Shown here piece by piece: positions 36,828-45,512 of a stretch of 64,000 nucleotides of DNA (positions within the stretch are counted from its first letter, which is position 1; each line of letters opens with the position of its first letter). Source of the stretch: Sphingomonas rubra (GTDB taxonomy: Bacteria; Pseudomonadota; Alphaproteobacteria; Sphingomonadales; Sphingomonadaceae); the NCBI RefSeq assembly GCF_900115745.1, contig NZ_FOXP01000004.1, positions 64,501 to 128,500 of the forward strand, written 5' to 3'. A program made the position numbers and the translations under genes. The notes beneath the pieces are model-generated. The model searched no databases. It had not been told where the DNA came from and saw only the letters and a list, made by a program, of their open reading frames with translations.

Positions 36828-37937
36828 ATGGCGACGATGCCGTCGGTGCAGGCCGGCGAGGCGATCGTCGCCCCGCCGCCGGCCACCGTCGCCGCGCCGC
36901 CCGCGATTGTCCCGGTGTCGCCCACGCAGGACCCCGCCGCGCCGGTCCCCGTGCTGCCGTCGCAGGGCCCGGCGGCGCCCCTCCCGCAGGACCTCGGCAC
37001 GTCGCTCCCGACGTCCTCCGCCGCGCCCGCCCAGGACGTTCCCGTGCAGGACGGCCCCGCGCGGGACGGCCGTTCCCAGAACGGCGACGTGGTGGTGGTC
37101 GGTCGCGACGGACGGGGCGATCCGTTGAACGGTGTCAACCGCGACAGTTACGAAGCGACCGAGGCGGTGGACAAGGCCGTGTTCGGCCCGGCGGCGCTGG
37201 CCTATCGCAAGCAGATCCCGCGCCCCTTGCGATCGGGCATCCGCAACTTCGTCGCCAACCTGCGCGAGCCGATCAACGCGGCCAATTTCCTGCTCCAGCA
37301 CAAGATCGGCAAGGCGGTCGAGACGGTCGGCCGGTTCGCGATCAACACCACGCTGGGCGTTGCCGGGCTGTTCGACGCGGCCAAGAAGAAGCCGTTCAAC
37401 CTGCCGCGACGGCGTAACAGCTTCGCCAACACGCTCGGCTTCTACGGCGTCAAGCCGGGGCCGTACCTGTTCCTGCCGCTGATCGGGTCCACCACGGTGC
37501 GCGACCTGTTCGGGACGGTCGCGGACCAAGTGCTGCTGCCGGTCGGTCCCTTCCGGCCGCTGCGCCAGCCGGCGGTGGGGATCCCGCTCGGCGTGCTGAA
37601 CGCGCTCGATTTCCGCGCCGAGTTCGACGACGAGCTGGAGGCGCTCCGCACGCAGAAGCGCCCCTATGTCGCGATGCGCGAATTCTACCTGCAGCGGCGC
37701 CAGGCCGAGATCGACGCGCTGCGCGGCAAGCGGCCCTACCCGCCGGCCAAGACCAAGAGCCTCCAGATGATCCTCGACCCCGACGCGGCAGCGCGGGCGG
37801 GGCAGGTGAGAGAGGGTGCGGCCACGCCGACGCCGATGCCGACACCGACGGAGCAGCCATCGCCCGCGCCCGAGCCGGGGGTGTCCGCGGACCGACCCGT
37901 CGACCCTGCACTGGTCGATCCAGGGCCGCAAAGGTAA
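36828..37937 (+). CDS. mlaA: MlaA/VacJ family phospholipid-transport protein without cysteine
   Basis: 369 residues from the ATG at 36828, but the start is uncertain. An ATG at 36642 is possible, and the codons just before 36828 read like a signal-peptide core (IGFPAYIAAA). MlaA segments are clear: NLREPINAANFLLQ, GRFAINTTLGVAGLFDAA, NTLGFYGVKPGPYL and LPLIGSTTVRD. MlaA removes phospholipid from the outer leaflet of the outer membrane and is normally a lipoprotein. No cysteine occurs anywhere in this frame, so the usual lipid anchor is impossible. Both ends carry long Pro/Ala/Gln-rich tails. The other mla genes are not in the window. Confidence 0.88.
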   Translation: MATMPSVQAGEAIVAPPPATVAAPPAIVPVSPTQDPAAPVPVLPSQGPAAPLPQDLGTSLPTSSAAPAQDVPVQDGPARDGRSQNGDVVVVGRDGRGDPLNGVNRDSYEATEAVDKAVFGPAALAYRKQIPRPLRSGIRNFVANLREPINAANFLLQHKIGKAVETVGRFAINTTLGVAGLFDAAKKKPFNLPRRRNSFANTLGFYGVKPGPYLFLPLIGSTTVRDLFGTVADQVLLPVGPFRPLRQPAVGIPLGVLNALDFRAEFDDELEALRTQKRPYVAMREFYLQRRQAEIDALRGKRPYPPAKTKSLQMILDPDAAARAGQVREGAATPTPMPTPTEQPSPAPEPGVSADRPVDPALVDPGPQR

Positions 37938-38017
37938 CGAAGGTACGGCCCTGTCAGCGCGAACGTCGACGAACCGTTCACCTGCCGTCCTTCAGCGACG
38001 GCGCTGGGCGCATCGGC

Positions 38018-40324
38018 TCACCCCGCCGTCACGAAACTGTCCATCACCCGCTTGCGGCCCGCCTGTTCGAAATCGATCTCCAGCTTGTTGCCCTCGATCG
38101 CGGCGATGGTGCCGTAGCCGAACTTCTGGTGGAAGACGCGCTGGCCCTGGGCGAGGTCGTCGCGGCCCTTGTTGCCGAGGCTGACGGAGGGGGCGCGGCT
38201 CTCGACGACGCGGGCGGGTTCGCGTGAGAAGGTGCGCGACTGCCAGTCGCCGCCGGGCTTGGCGGGGTTGAGGGTGCCGGCGGCGCGCTGCCAGCCGGGG
38301 CCGCGGCCGGTGCCTCGCGCCACGTCGGCGAAGGGGTCGGCGCGCTCGGACCAGTTGGCTCGCCAGAGCGACTCGCCGCCGGTCATGCTGGTCTCGCTGT
38401 CGATATGCTCGGCGGGGAGTTCGCCGACGAAACGGCTGGGGATGGACGAGGTCCACTGGCCGTAGATGCGGCGGTTGGCGGCGTGGAGGATGAAGGCGCG
38501 ACGGCGCGCGCGCGTGATCGCGACATAGGCGAGGCGGCGTTCCTCCTCCAGCGACTTGGTGCCGCCCTCGTCGATCGCGCGCTGCGAGGGGAACAGGCCC
38601 TCCTCCCAGCCCGCCAGGAAGACGGTGTCGAATTCCAGCCCCTTGGCGGCGTGGATGGTCATGATCGTGATCTGCGGGTCGTTGCGGCCGCCCTCGTTGT
38701 CCATCACCAACGACACGTGTTCGAGGAAGGCGCCGAGCGAGTCGTACTCCTCCATCGCGCGGACCAGTTCGGTCAGGTTCTCGAGACGCCCGGCGGCCTC
38801 GGCCGATTTCTCCGCCTGGTACATGGCGGTGTAGCCGCTCTCGTCGAGCAGCTGGCGGGCGAGTTCGGCATGGGGCAACTGCGTCGCCATGTCGCGCCAG
38901 CGGGCGATGTCGCCGATCAGGCGTCCGAGCGATTTGCGCGCGGCGCCCGTGAGTTCGTCGGTGTCGAGGATGCGCGCCGACGCGGTGGTGAGCGGGAGCT
39001 GTTCGGCGCGGGCGAGCTGGTGGATCTTCGCGACCGCCTTGTCGCCGAGGCCGCGCTTGGGGACATTGATGATGCGTTCGAAGGCGAGGTCGTCGGCGGG
39101 CTGGTTGACGACGCGGAGATAGGCGAGCGCGTCGCGAATCTCGGCGCGCTCGTAGAAGCGAAAGCCGCCGACGATCTTGTACGGCATGCCGGTGGCGATG
39201 AAGCGGTCCTCGAACTCGCGCGTCTGGTGCGAGGCGCGCACCAGGATGGCGATGTCGTCGAGCGAGGTGCCGGATCGGCGTGCGGCCTCGATCTCGTCGC
39301 CGACCCGGCGTGCCTCCTCGGGGCCGTCCCATATGCCGAGCACGCGGACCTTCTCGCCCGCATCCAGCTCGGTCCAGAGCTGCTTGCCGAGGCGGCCGCT
39401 GTTGTTGGCGATGACGCCGCCTGCGGCGCCCAGGATGTGCGGGGTGGAGCGGTAATTCTGCTCCAGGCGGATCACCGCGGCACCGGGGAAGTCCTTCTCG
39501 AACCGCAGGATGTTCTCCACCTGCGCGCCGCGCCACGAGTAGATCGACTGGTCGTCGTCGCCGACGCAGGCGATGTTCTTGCGCTCCTGCGCCAGCAGGC
39601 GGAGCCAGAGGTACTGGACGCTGTTGGTGTCCTGATACTCGTCGACCATGATGTAGCTGAAACGCTGCTGATAGAGCTCCAGCACGTCGCGATGCCGACG
39701 CAGGATAACGAGCATGTGGAGAAGGAGGTCGCCGAAGTCGCAGGCGTTCACCGCCTTCAACCGATCCTGATATTGCCGGTACAGCTCGCCGCCGCGGCCG
39801 TTGGCGTAGCGTTCGGCCTCGCCGGCGTCGATATCGCCGGGGGTCAGGCCCTTGTTCTTCCACTCGTCGATCAGGCCGGCGAGCGCGCGGGCGGGAAAGC
39901 GCTTCTCGTCCAGGTCGGCGGCGACGATCAGCTGCTTCAGCAGGCGGAGCTGGTCGTCGGTGTCGAGGATGGTGAAGTTGGATTGCAGCCCGACCAGCTC
40001 GGCGTGGCGGCGGAGCATCTTGGCGCCGATCGCGTGAAAGGTGCCGAGCCAAGGCATGCCCTCCACCGCCTCGCCAACGAGGCGGCCGACCCGCTCGCGC
40101 ATCTCGCGCGCGGCACGGTTGGTGAAGGTCACCGCGAGGATCTCCGACGGCCAGGCTTTCCGCGTGTAGAGCAGGTGGGCGAGGCGCGCGGTGAGTGCCG
40201 CGGTCTTGCCGGTGCCGGCGCCCGCCAGCATCAGCACGGGGCCCTCGGTGGTCAACACCGCCTCGCGTTGCGGCGGGTTGAGGCCCTTGAGATAGGGTGG
40301 GTCGGCGAGCTGCGTATCGGTCAC
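38018..40324 (-). CDS. UvrD/PcrA-type ATP-dependent DNA helicase
   Basis: 768 residues from a GTG at 40324; an ATG at 40360 in frame is the alternative. Helicase motifs: Walker A AGAGTGKTAAL, motif Ia TFTNRAAREM, motif II VDEYQDTN, DDDQSIYSWRGA, QNYRST, TIHAAKGLEFD and YVAITRARRR. The C-terminal ending (KFGYGTIAAIEGNKLEIDF) is the Tudor-like domain that binds RNA polymerase in PcrA/UvrD. It unwinds DNA 3' to 5' in repair. The neighbour genes do not add information. Confidence 0.95.
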   Translation of the reverse strand: MTDTQLADPPYLKGLNPPQREAVLTTEGPVLMLAGAGTGKTAALTARLAHLLYTRKAWPSEILAVTFTNRAAREMRERVGRLVGEAVEGMPWLGTFHAIGAKMLRRHAELVGLQSNFTILDTDDQLRLLKQLIVAADLDEKRFPARALAGLIDEWKNKGLTPGDIDAGEAERYANGRGGELYRQYQDRLKAVNACDFGDLLLHMLVILRRHRDVLELYQQRFSYIMVDEYQDTNSVQYLWLRLLAQERKNIACVGDDDQSIYSWRGAQVENILRFEKDFPGAAVIRLEQNYRSTPHILGAAGGVIANNSGRLGKQLWTELDAGEKVRVLGIWDGPEEARRVGDEIEAARRSGTSLDDIAILVRASHQTREFEDRFIATGMPYKIVGGFRFYERAEIRDALAYLRVVNQPADDLAFERIINVPKRGLGDKAVAKIHQLARAEQLPLTTASARILDTDELTGAARKSLGRLIGDIARWRDMATQLPHAELARQLLDESGYTAMYQAEKSAEAAGRLENLTELVRAMEEYDSLGAFLEHVSLVMDNEGGRNDPQITIMTIHAAKGLEFDTVFLAGWEEGLFPSQRAIDEGGTKSLEEERRLAYVAITRARRRAFILHAANRRIYGQWTSSIPSRFVGELPAEHIDSETSMTGGESLWRANWSERADPFADVARGTGRGPGWQRAAGTLNPAKPGGDWQSRTFSREPARVVESRAPSVSLGNKGRDDLAQGQRVFHQKFGYGTIAAIEGNKLEIDFEQAGRKRVMDSFVTAG

Positions 40325-40398
40325 ATTCGTGCAGGTAGGCGGGCTTGTACTCCGGCGCAATCCGTGAGAACAAAGGCGAAACGACCGGGAGCGAGTCG

Positions 40399-40806
40399 AT
40401 GCCGGATGCGGGAACGGTGACGGGACGGTGCCGGTGCGGCGCGGTCAGCTACGTGGCGACGGGTGAGGCGGAGCACAGCAGCCTGTGCCACTGCGCCGAC
40501 TGCGCGCGCTCGGCAGGGGCACCGGTGGTCGGCTGGGCGATGTTTCCGGAGGCGGCGGTGACGGTAACGGGGAAGCCGGTGACGTTCGAATCGTCGCCCG
40601 GCGTTCTGCGCCAGTTCTGCGGGACGTGCGGCAGCGGACTGTTCTACCGCGCCGAGGCGGTATTCCCGGGCAAGGTCGACATCCAGAGTGCGACGTTCGA
40701 CGATCCGGAGGCACTGCCGCCGACCGCGCGTATCCAGGTGGCGGATGCCGCGCGCTGGTGGCGCGGCTTCGGCGACTTGCCGGCTTTCGAGCGGTTTCCC
40801 GGATGA
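40399..40806 (+). CDS. GFA family protein (glutathione-dependent formaldehyde-activating enzyme fold)
   Basis: 135 residues from the ATG at 40399; a frame from 40345 is open but weakly supported. Zinc-binding cysteines are in GRCRCGAV, CHCADC and CGTCGSGL, the normal pattern of the GFA fold. Most members are of unknown substrate and only a few act on S-hydroxymethylglutathione. It overlaps the next gene by ATGA, so the two are coupled. A second GFA protein lies at 52363-52788. Confidence 0.9.
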   Translation: MPDAGTVTGRCRCGAVSYVATGEAEHSSLCHCADCARSAGAPVVGWAMFPEAAVTVTGKPVTFESSPGVLRQFCGTCGSGLFYRAEAVFPGKVDIQSATFDDPEALPPTARIQVADAARWWRGFGDLPAFERFPG

Positions 40807-41183
40807 GCGAAGACCCGGTCGCGGGCTGGCACGCCTTTGTCGCCCGCCGCGATCCGGCGCTGCTCGACGCGCTGCTGGCGGACGACGTCGTGTTCCGCTC
40901 GCCCGCGGTGCACCGGTCGCAGGAGGGAAGGGCGGTCACCGCCCGCTACCTGACGGCGGCGATGCAGGTCTTGGGCACGGCGGACTTCCGCTACACGGGC
41001 GAGTGGCGGACGGAGCGGTCGGTGGTGCTCGAGTTCCGGACCGAGCTCGACGGGCTGGAGGTGCACGGGATCGACATGATCGACTGGGACGAGGATGGGC
41101 GGATCGCCGCGTTCACGGTGATGGTGCGGCCGCTCAAGGCGCTGAACGCGGTGGTGGCGCACATGGCGGCGGCACTGGCCTGA
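40803..41183 (+). CDS. NTF2-like (SnoaL) domain protein
   Basis: 126 residues; ATG overlaps the GFA stop. The single cone-shaped NTF2-like fold is suggested by FVARRDPALLDALLADDVVF at the start and by EVHGIDMIDWDEDGRIAAF near the end. Enzymes and binding proteins share this fold, so no activity is assigned. Coupling to the GFA gene suggests a shared small-molecule role. Confidence 0.8.
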   Translation: MSEDPVAGWHAFVARRDPALLDALLADDVVFRSPAVHRSQEGRAVTARYLTAAMQVLGTADFRYTGEWRTERSVVLEFRTELDGLEVHGIDMIDWDEDGRIAAFTVMVRPLKALNAVVAHMAAALA

Positions 41184-41236
41184 TCGTCACGCCGACAGGC
41201 TTGCATGCGTCCACCCGCCACGCGACAACCCGCCGT

Positions 41237-42514
41237 ATGAGCGCTCCCTCGCACCGCCGCGTCCTCGCCGCCTCGTTCGTCGGCACGACCATCGAGTTCT
41301 ACGACTTCTACGTCTACGCGACCGCGGCGGCGCTGGTGTTCGGGGAATTATTCTTTCCCAACGGGGCGCCGGGGACGCAGCAGCTGGCGGCGTTCGCGAC
41401 GCTGGCGGTGGCGTTCTTCGCGCGGCCGGTGGGCAGCCTGGTGTTCGGGCATTTCGGCGACCGGGTGGGGCGCAAGTCGACGCTGGTCGCGAGCTTGCTG
41501 ACGATGGGCGTGTCGACGACCTTGGTCGCGTTCCTGCCGACCTACGCGACCGCCGGCTGGATCGCGCCGGTGCTGCTGTGCGTACTGCGCTTCGGCCAAG
41601 GGTTCGGCCTGGGCGGCGAGTGGGGCGGGGCAGCGCTGCTGGCGGTGGAGCACGCGCCGCCGGGCTGGCGGGCACGCTACGGATCGGCGCCGCAGCTCGG
41701 TGCGCCGGCCGGGTTCATCGCGGCCAACGGCTTGTTCCTGCTGCTCGGCCTGTGGCTGTCGCCGGCCGAGTTCCGGGAGTGGGGATGGCGCATCCCCTTC
41801 GCGATCTCGGCATTGCTCGTCGCGGTGGGATTGTGGATCAGGCTGAAGCTGACCGAGACGCCCGAGTTCGCGCGGGCGCTGGAGGAGGCGCCGCCGCCGG
41901 CGGTGCCGCTGGCCGAGCTGGCGCGGTTCCACTGGAGCGAGACGCTGACCGGCACAGTGGGCGCGATCGCGTGCTTCGCGGCCTATTACGTCGGGACCGC
42001 CTTCCTGCTCGGATACGGCACCAAGACTTTAGGCTTCTCCATGCAGGGTTTCCTGCTGATGCAGCTCGGCGCGATCCTGTTCATGGCGGCTGGCATTTGG
42101 GCGGCGGCGTGGCTGGCCGACAATCGTTTCGACGAGCGGCGGGTGCTGGCGGGCGGATGCGTGGCGACGATCGCGATTGGCTTCGTCATTGCGCCGCTGA
42201 TGAGCGCGGGGACGGGCGGCGCGTTCGCGTTCCTGAGCCTGGCGCTGCTGGCGATGGGCTTTGTCTACGGCCCGCTCGGCGCATGGCTGCCGGGGCTGTT
42301 CCCCCCGCGAGTGCGCTACACCGGCGCGTCGATCGCGTTCAACGTCGCCGGCGTGATCGGCGGCGGATTGACCCCGCTGATCGCGCAAGGGCTGGCGAAC
42401 GAACACGGGCTGGCGCCGGTTGGATGGTATCTGTCGGCGGCGGCGGGGGTGAGCCTAGTGGCGCTGCTGGCGATGCGAACGCGGAAGGGGGCGACGGCCG
42501 AGCTGGTGGGGTGA
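41237..42514 (+). CDS. MFS transporter, metabolite:H+ symporter (MHS) type
   Basis: 425 residues from the ATG at 41237. MHS signatures are GTTIEFYDFYVYATAAAL at the N-terminus, FGHFGDRVGRKSTL in the 2-3 loop, and RFGQGFGLGGEWGGAAL in helix 4. Members import organic acids, betaines or osmolytes with protons. Substrate cannot be assigned. The frame extends upstream into the two previous genes, but the first ATG in a convincing context is used here. Confidence 0.92.
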   Translation: MSAPSHRRVLAASFVGTTIEFYDFYVYATAAALVFGELFFPNGAPGTQQLAAFATLAVAFFARPVGSLVFGHFGDRVGRKSTLVASLLTMGVSTTLVAFLPTYATAGWIAPVLLCVLRFGQGFGLGGEWGGAALLAVEHAPPGWRARYGSAPQLGAPAGFIAANGLFLLLGLWLSPAEFREWGWRIPFAISALLVAVGLWIRLKLTETPEFARALEEAPPPAVPLAELARFHWSETLTGTVGAIACFAAYYVGTAFLLGYGTKTLGFSMQGFLLMQLGAILFMAAGIWAAAWLADNRFDERRVLAGGCVATIAIGFVIAPLMSAGTGGAFAFLSLALLAMGFVYGPLGAWLPGLFPPRVRYTGASIAFNVAGVIGGGLTPLIAQGLANEHGLAPVGWYLSAAAGVSLVALLAMRTRKGATAELVG

Positions 42515-42589
42515 AATGACGCTCTATGCCTAATAGCGGACGAACTCGCGATAGGTTGTCCGTGTCGATGGTTATCGTATGATTGAGCG

Positions 42590-43048
42590 ATGAAGAGATC
42601 CGTTTCGGCAAGGGTCGCGAGGACATTCCAGCGCTGGCTTAATGACGAGAGCCCGCGGCGCAGCTTGGCGTTGACTCGCCACCTTGCCCTTCGCGGTGAT
42701 CCCGATGCGGCAACTGAGTTAGAAAGAGTAGCTTTCGAACCGCGGCCGGGGGCGATCGCCCTTTCTCCGGCTGCAATGGTTCGCCATGCCGCAACCCGGG
42801 ATCGTTGGCCTACAGCGGCGATGAACATTGCCATGCAACGATTTAACCTGCGCGACTTGCAGGGCTACCGCTATTGGCTTCGCCGCGCGGCACGGAATGG
42901 CGATCCTGAAGCGAAGACCCAGCTTGCTCGCTTCGAGACCCGATTACCGCACGGCGTGCGCACGATATCGGGCGAGGTCGTCCCTACAGGGCGTATTACT
43001 AGTCGGTATCGTCCGCTCTCCACCACCTCCGGCCATGTCAGTGGCTAA
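42590..43048 (+). CDS. Hypothetical protein with Sel1-like repeat features, lower GC
   Basis: 152 residues. The middle (QGYRYWLRRAARNGDPEAKT) matches the Sel1/TPR-like pattern of a Trp-Leu pair followed by AA-x-x-G, and an earlier stretch, LRGDPDAATEL, is similar; about two repeat-like units can be seen. There is no signal peptide and the protein is very basic. The gene and the 75 bases before it are clearly less GC-rich than the neighbours, which may mean transfer or a fast-changing gene. Its stop overlaps that of the convergent rsmD in CTAA. Function unknown. Confidence 0.6.
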   Translation: MKRSVSARVARTFQRWLNDESPRRSLALTRHLALRGDPDAATELERVAFEPRPGAIALSPAAMVRHAATRDRWPTAAMNIAMQRFNLRDLQGYRYWLRRAARNGDPEAKTQLARFETRLPHGVRTISGEVVPTGRITSRYRPLSTTSGHVSG

Positions 43049-43593
43049 GCTTTCCTGAGCAGCGTCAGCCGCGCCTTGCCGTGGACGCGGGTGGCGTCGA
43101 CGTCGAAGCCGTCGGGGGCGATCTCCTCCGGCTTGGCGGTTTCGATGCTGATCCAGGTGGCGGGGCCGATCCAGCCCAGGCGGGCGAGCTTGTCGAGCGC
43201 GACCAGACCGGCGCCGGAGCCGTAGGGCGGGTCCATCATCATCAGGTCGAGCGGCGCGGGGGCGGGGCCGAGCGCGAGAACGGAGGTGGCGCGTACGTCC
43301 GCGCCTCGACCGACAGGCGCGCCGAGTTTCGCCAGATTGGCCTTGAGCGCGTCGAGGGCGGCGCGGTCCTGCTCGACGAACAGGCAGGTGGCGGCGCCGC
43401 GCGACAGCGCCTCGATGCCGAGCGCGCCCGAGCCGGCGAACAGGTCGGCCACGGCGAGTTCCTCGAAACTGCCGAGGCGGCTGGCGAGCATCGAGAACAA
43501 AGCCTCACGCGTGCGATCGGCGGTGGGGCGGGTGGCGTCGCCCTTGGGCGCCACCAGCGGGCGACCGCGCCATTGGCCGGCGATGACGCGCAT
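43045..43593 (-). CDS. rsmD: 16S rRNA (guanine-966-N2)-methyltransferase
   Basis: 182 residues, the normal RsmD length. It methylates G966 in the small ribosomal subunit. The N-terminal RVIAGQWRGRPLVAP and TRPTADRTREALFS, the SAM motif DLFAGSGALGIEALSRGA and the catalytic MMDPPYG are all present. Its start overlaps the stop of rluB by one base (TGATG), so the pair forms an rRNA-modification unit. Confidence 0.96.
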   Translation of the reverse strand: MRVIAGQWRGRPLVAPKGDATRPTADRTREALFSMLASRLGSFEELAVADLFAGSGALGIEALSRGAATCLFVEQDRAALDALKANLAKLGAPVGRGADVRATSVLALGPAPAPLDLMMMDPPYGSGAGLVALDKLARLGWIGPATWISIETAKPEEIAPDGFDVDATRVHGKARLTLLRKA

Positions 43594-44933
43594 CAGCGGG
43601 CGCCCCTTGGCCCACCGCGGGGCGGGCCTTTGCGCGGCCGGTCGGTCGGTCGTGCCGGGCGGCCGCGACCGCCAGCGGGGCCCTTGCCGGGCTTCGCGGA
43701 CGAGCCGGGGGCAGCAGGGCCCGACGGCGCGGCGCGGGGTCGATCCTGACGGAGACCGGCTGCGCGTGGGCGATCCTCCGCGTCGCGGGCGGCTCGGGCG
43801 GAGCGGGGATCGCTCGCGGTGCGGCCGGTGCGCTGCTCGCCGTTGGGGGCACGCGGCGCCGTGCGCGGGGACTCGCCGCCGCGAGCAGAGCGTTTGCTCT
43901 TGCCGGCGGCGCGGGGCTGGTTGTCGGCGGTGCGGAACGAGGGGCGTGCCGGGCGAAGTTCCGTCGGTTCGCTCGGGCGGCTCGGGCGCGTGCGACTGCC
44001 CCAGCCGGCGCCGGGCTTCGCCGCGGGCGTAGCGCGCGCGGGGGACTTGGCGGCGGTCGGGATGGGGCGTTCGGCCACGCGCGTGGGTGCCGGGTCAGGC
44101 GTGGGCGCGGCCTTCGCCTTGCGTACCTCGACCTCGACCAGCGCGCCGAGATCAGCCCCCTTGGCGCGGCGTGTTCCGCCCAAGGTCTTGGCGAAGGCGA
44201 CCAGGTCGTGCTGCTTCACCTCGCCGATCGCGCCCACGGCCAAGTCGCCGAGGATGAAGGGGCCATAGCGGGTGCGGATCAGCCGGCCGACCTGGAGACC
44301 GAGATGTTCCAGGACGTGGCGCACCTCGCGATTCTTACCCTCGGTCAGCGTCAACTCGATCCAGACGTTGGCGCCGGTGCGCCGTTCGAGATTGGCGTCG
44401 ATCGAGCCGTAGCGGACACCCTCGATCTCGATCCCCTCGATCAAGTCCTCCAGTTGCGCTTGGCTGACCTCGCCATAGGCGCGCGCGCGATAGGTGCGCT
44501 CGACGCCGGTGGCGGGGAGTTCGAGCTGGCGTTTGAGGCCGCCGTCGGTGGTGAGGAGCAGCAGCCCTTCCGTGTTGAGGTCGAGCCGGCCGACCGGCAT
44601 CGTCCGCGGGAGGTCGCGCGGCAGCCGGTCGTAGATGGTCGGGCGGCCGCCCGGATCGCGCTCGGTGACGAGCAGGCCGTTCGGCTTGTGGTAGACGAAC
44701 AGCCGCGCCGCCTCGGGCGCGGCGACCGGATGCCCGTCGACGGTGACGCCGCGCAGCGAGGTGAGGATGGTCGCGGGGGTGGTCAGCACGGCGCCGTCTA
44801 GCGCGACCCGCCCCTCGTCGATCATCCGCTCGATTTCGCGGCGCGAGGCGATGCCGGCGCGGGCGAGCAGCTTGGCGATGCGGTCGCCTTTGGATGGGGG
44901 CTTGATGCCGTTTGCGACGGTCGGTTCGGTCAT
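43593..44933 (-). CDS. rluB: 23S rRNA pseudouridine synthase with long disordered tail
   Basis: 446 residues from the ATG at 44933 (an upstream ATG at 44969 is in frame). An S4-like domain (RIAKLLARAGIASRREIERM) is followed by the RsuA/RluB catalytic core with VGRLDLNTEGLLLLT, holding the nucleophilic Asp, and GKNREVRHVLEHLGL. The core ends near residue 265. After this comes a tail of about 180 residues made mostly of Pro, Arg, Ala, Gly and Ser, which looks disordered and very basic and may bind RNA. Orthologues vary in tail length. It is coupled to rsmD. Confidence 0.93.
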   Translation of the reverse strand: MTEPTVANGIKPPSKGDRIAKLLARAGIASRREIERMIDEGRVALDGAVLTTPATILTSLRGVTVDGHPVAAPEAARLFVYHKPNGLLVTERDPGGRPTIYDRLPRDLPRTMPVGRLDLNTEGLLLLTTDGGLKRQLELPATGVERTYRARAYGEVSQAQLEDLIEGIEIEGVRYGSIDANLERRTGANVWIELTLTEGKNREVRHVLEHLGLQVGRLIRTRYGPFILGDLAVGAIGEVKQHDLVAFAKTLGGTRRAKGADLGALVEVEVRKAKAAPTPDPAPTRVAERPIPTAAKSPARATPAAKPGAGWGSRTRPSRPSEPTELRPARPSFRTADNQPRAAGKSKRSARGGESPRTAPRAPNGEQRTGRTASDPRSARAARDAEDRPRAAGLRQDRPRAAPSGPAAPGSSAKPGKGPAGGRGRPARPTDRPRKGPPRGGPRGAR

Positions 44934-44981
44934 CGCGGCCGGATACAGGCATTTGTCGCCGCCCGCCAATTTCTTTGCACC

Positions 44982-44995
44982 CGTAACCCGTTACG
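44982..44995. promoter_or_regulatory. CGTAAC-type palindrome in a divergent promoter region
   Basis: CGTAAC and GTTACG flank a CC spacer, 42 bases before the response-regulator start, and CGCGTAACG follows at 45012-45020. It lies between rluB and the response regulator, which are divergent. The repeats could be binding sites; no factor is known from the sequence. Confidence 0.4.
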
Positions 44996-45037
44996 CGCGT
45001 TAGAAACCGGACGCGTAACGAAGGGGGCGCGGCGCCC

Positions 45038-45475
45038 ATGTTGTTCGGCAAGAAGAAGCGGCAGATCACCCGGCTCCTCGTGGTGGAGGACGAACCCCTC
45101 GTCGCGTTCGACGCGGAGCATCTGCTGACCGACGCCAAGTACGAGATCGTCGCCACCGTGGACCGTGTCGCCGACGCACTGGCGGTGCTGGCCGACGGGC
45201 AGGCGATCGATTTGGTGCTCGCCGATATCAGCCTGGCGGACGGGTCGGGCCTGGACGTGGCACGGGCGGCGCGCGAGCGCGGCGTACCGGTGATGTTCGT
45301 CACCGGATCGTGCCCGGTGGAGGCGACCGAGCTGTCGGTCGGCTGCCTCGCCAAGCCCTATGCCCAGCGCGACCTGCTCGGTGCGATCGAAGCGATCGAG
45401 GCGGGGCTGCAGGGCAAGACGACCAAGCGGTTGCCGACCGGTTTCCGCCTGTTCGCACCGGCGGCCGCCGCCTGA
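45038..45475 (+). CDS. Single-domain response regulator
   Basis: 145 residues. The receiver fold is complete: LLVVEDEPLVAFDAEHLL, phosphoacceptor Asp in LVLADISLADGSGL, Thr of FVTGS and Lys of LAKPYAQRDLL. There is no output domain, only a short tail. Such proteins act by binding a partner, as CheY and sphingomonad stress regulators do. No histidine kinase gene is adjacent. The next gene, an AmpG-like permease, starts 38 bases downstream and may be co-transcribed. Confidence 0.9.
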   Translation: MLFGKKKRQITRLLVVEDEPLVAFDAEHLLTDAKYEIVATVDRVADALAVLADGQAIDLVLADISLADGSGLDVARAARERGVPVMFVTGSCPVEATELSVGCLAKPYAQRDLLGAIEAIEAGLQGKTTKRLPTGFRLFAPAAAA

Positions 45476-45512
45476 CGCTTTCCTAACGCCGCCGGTCCGT
45501 TATGGTCGGGTG

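Noticed and set aside
40688..41236. Upstream extension of the MHS transporter
   Set aside because: It lies inside the GFA and NTF2-like genes in another frame and has no hydrophobic or known domain.
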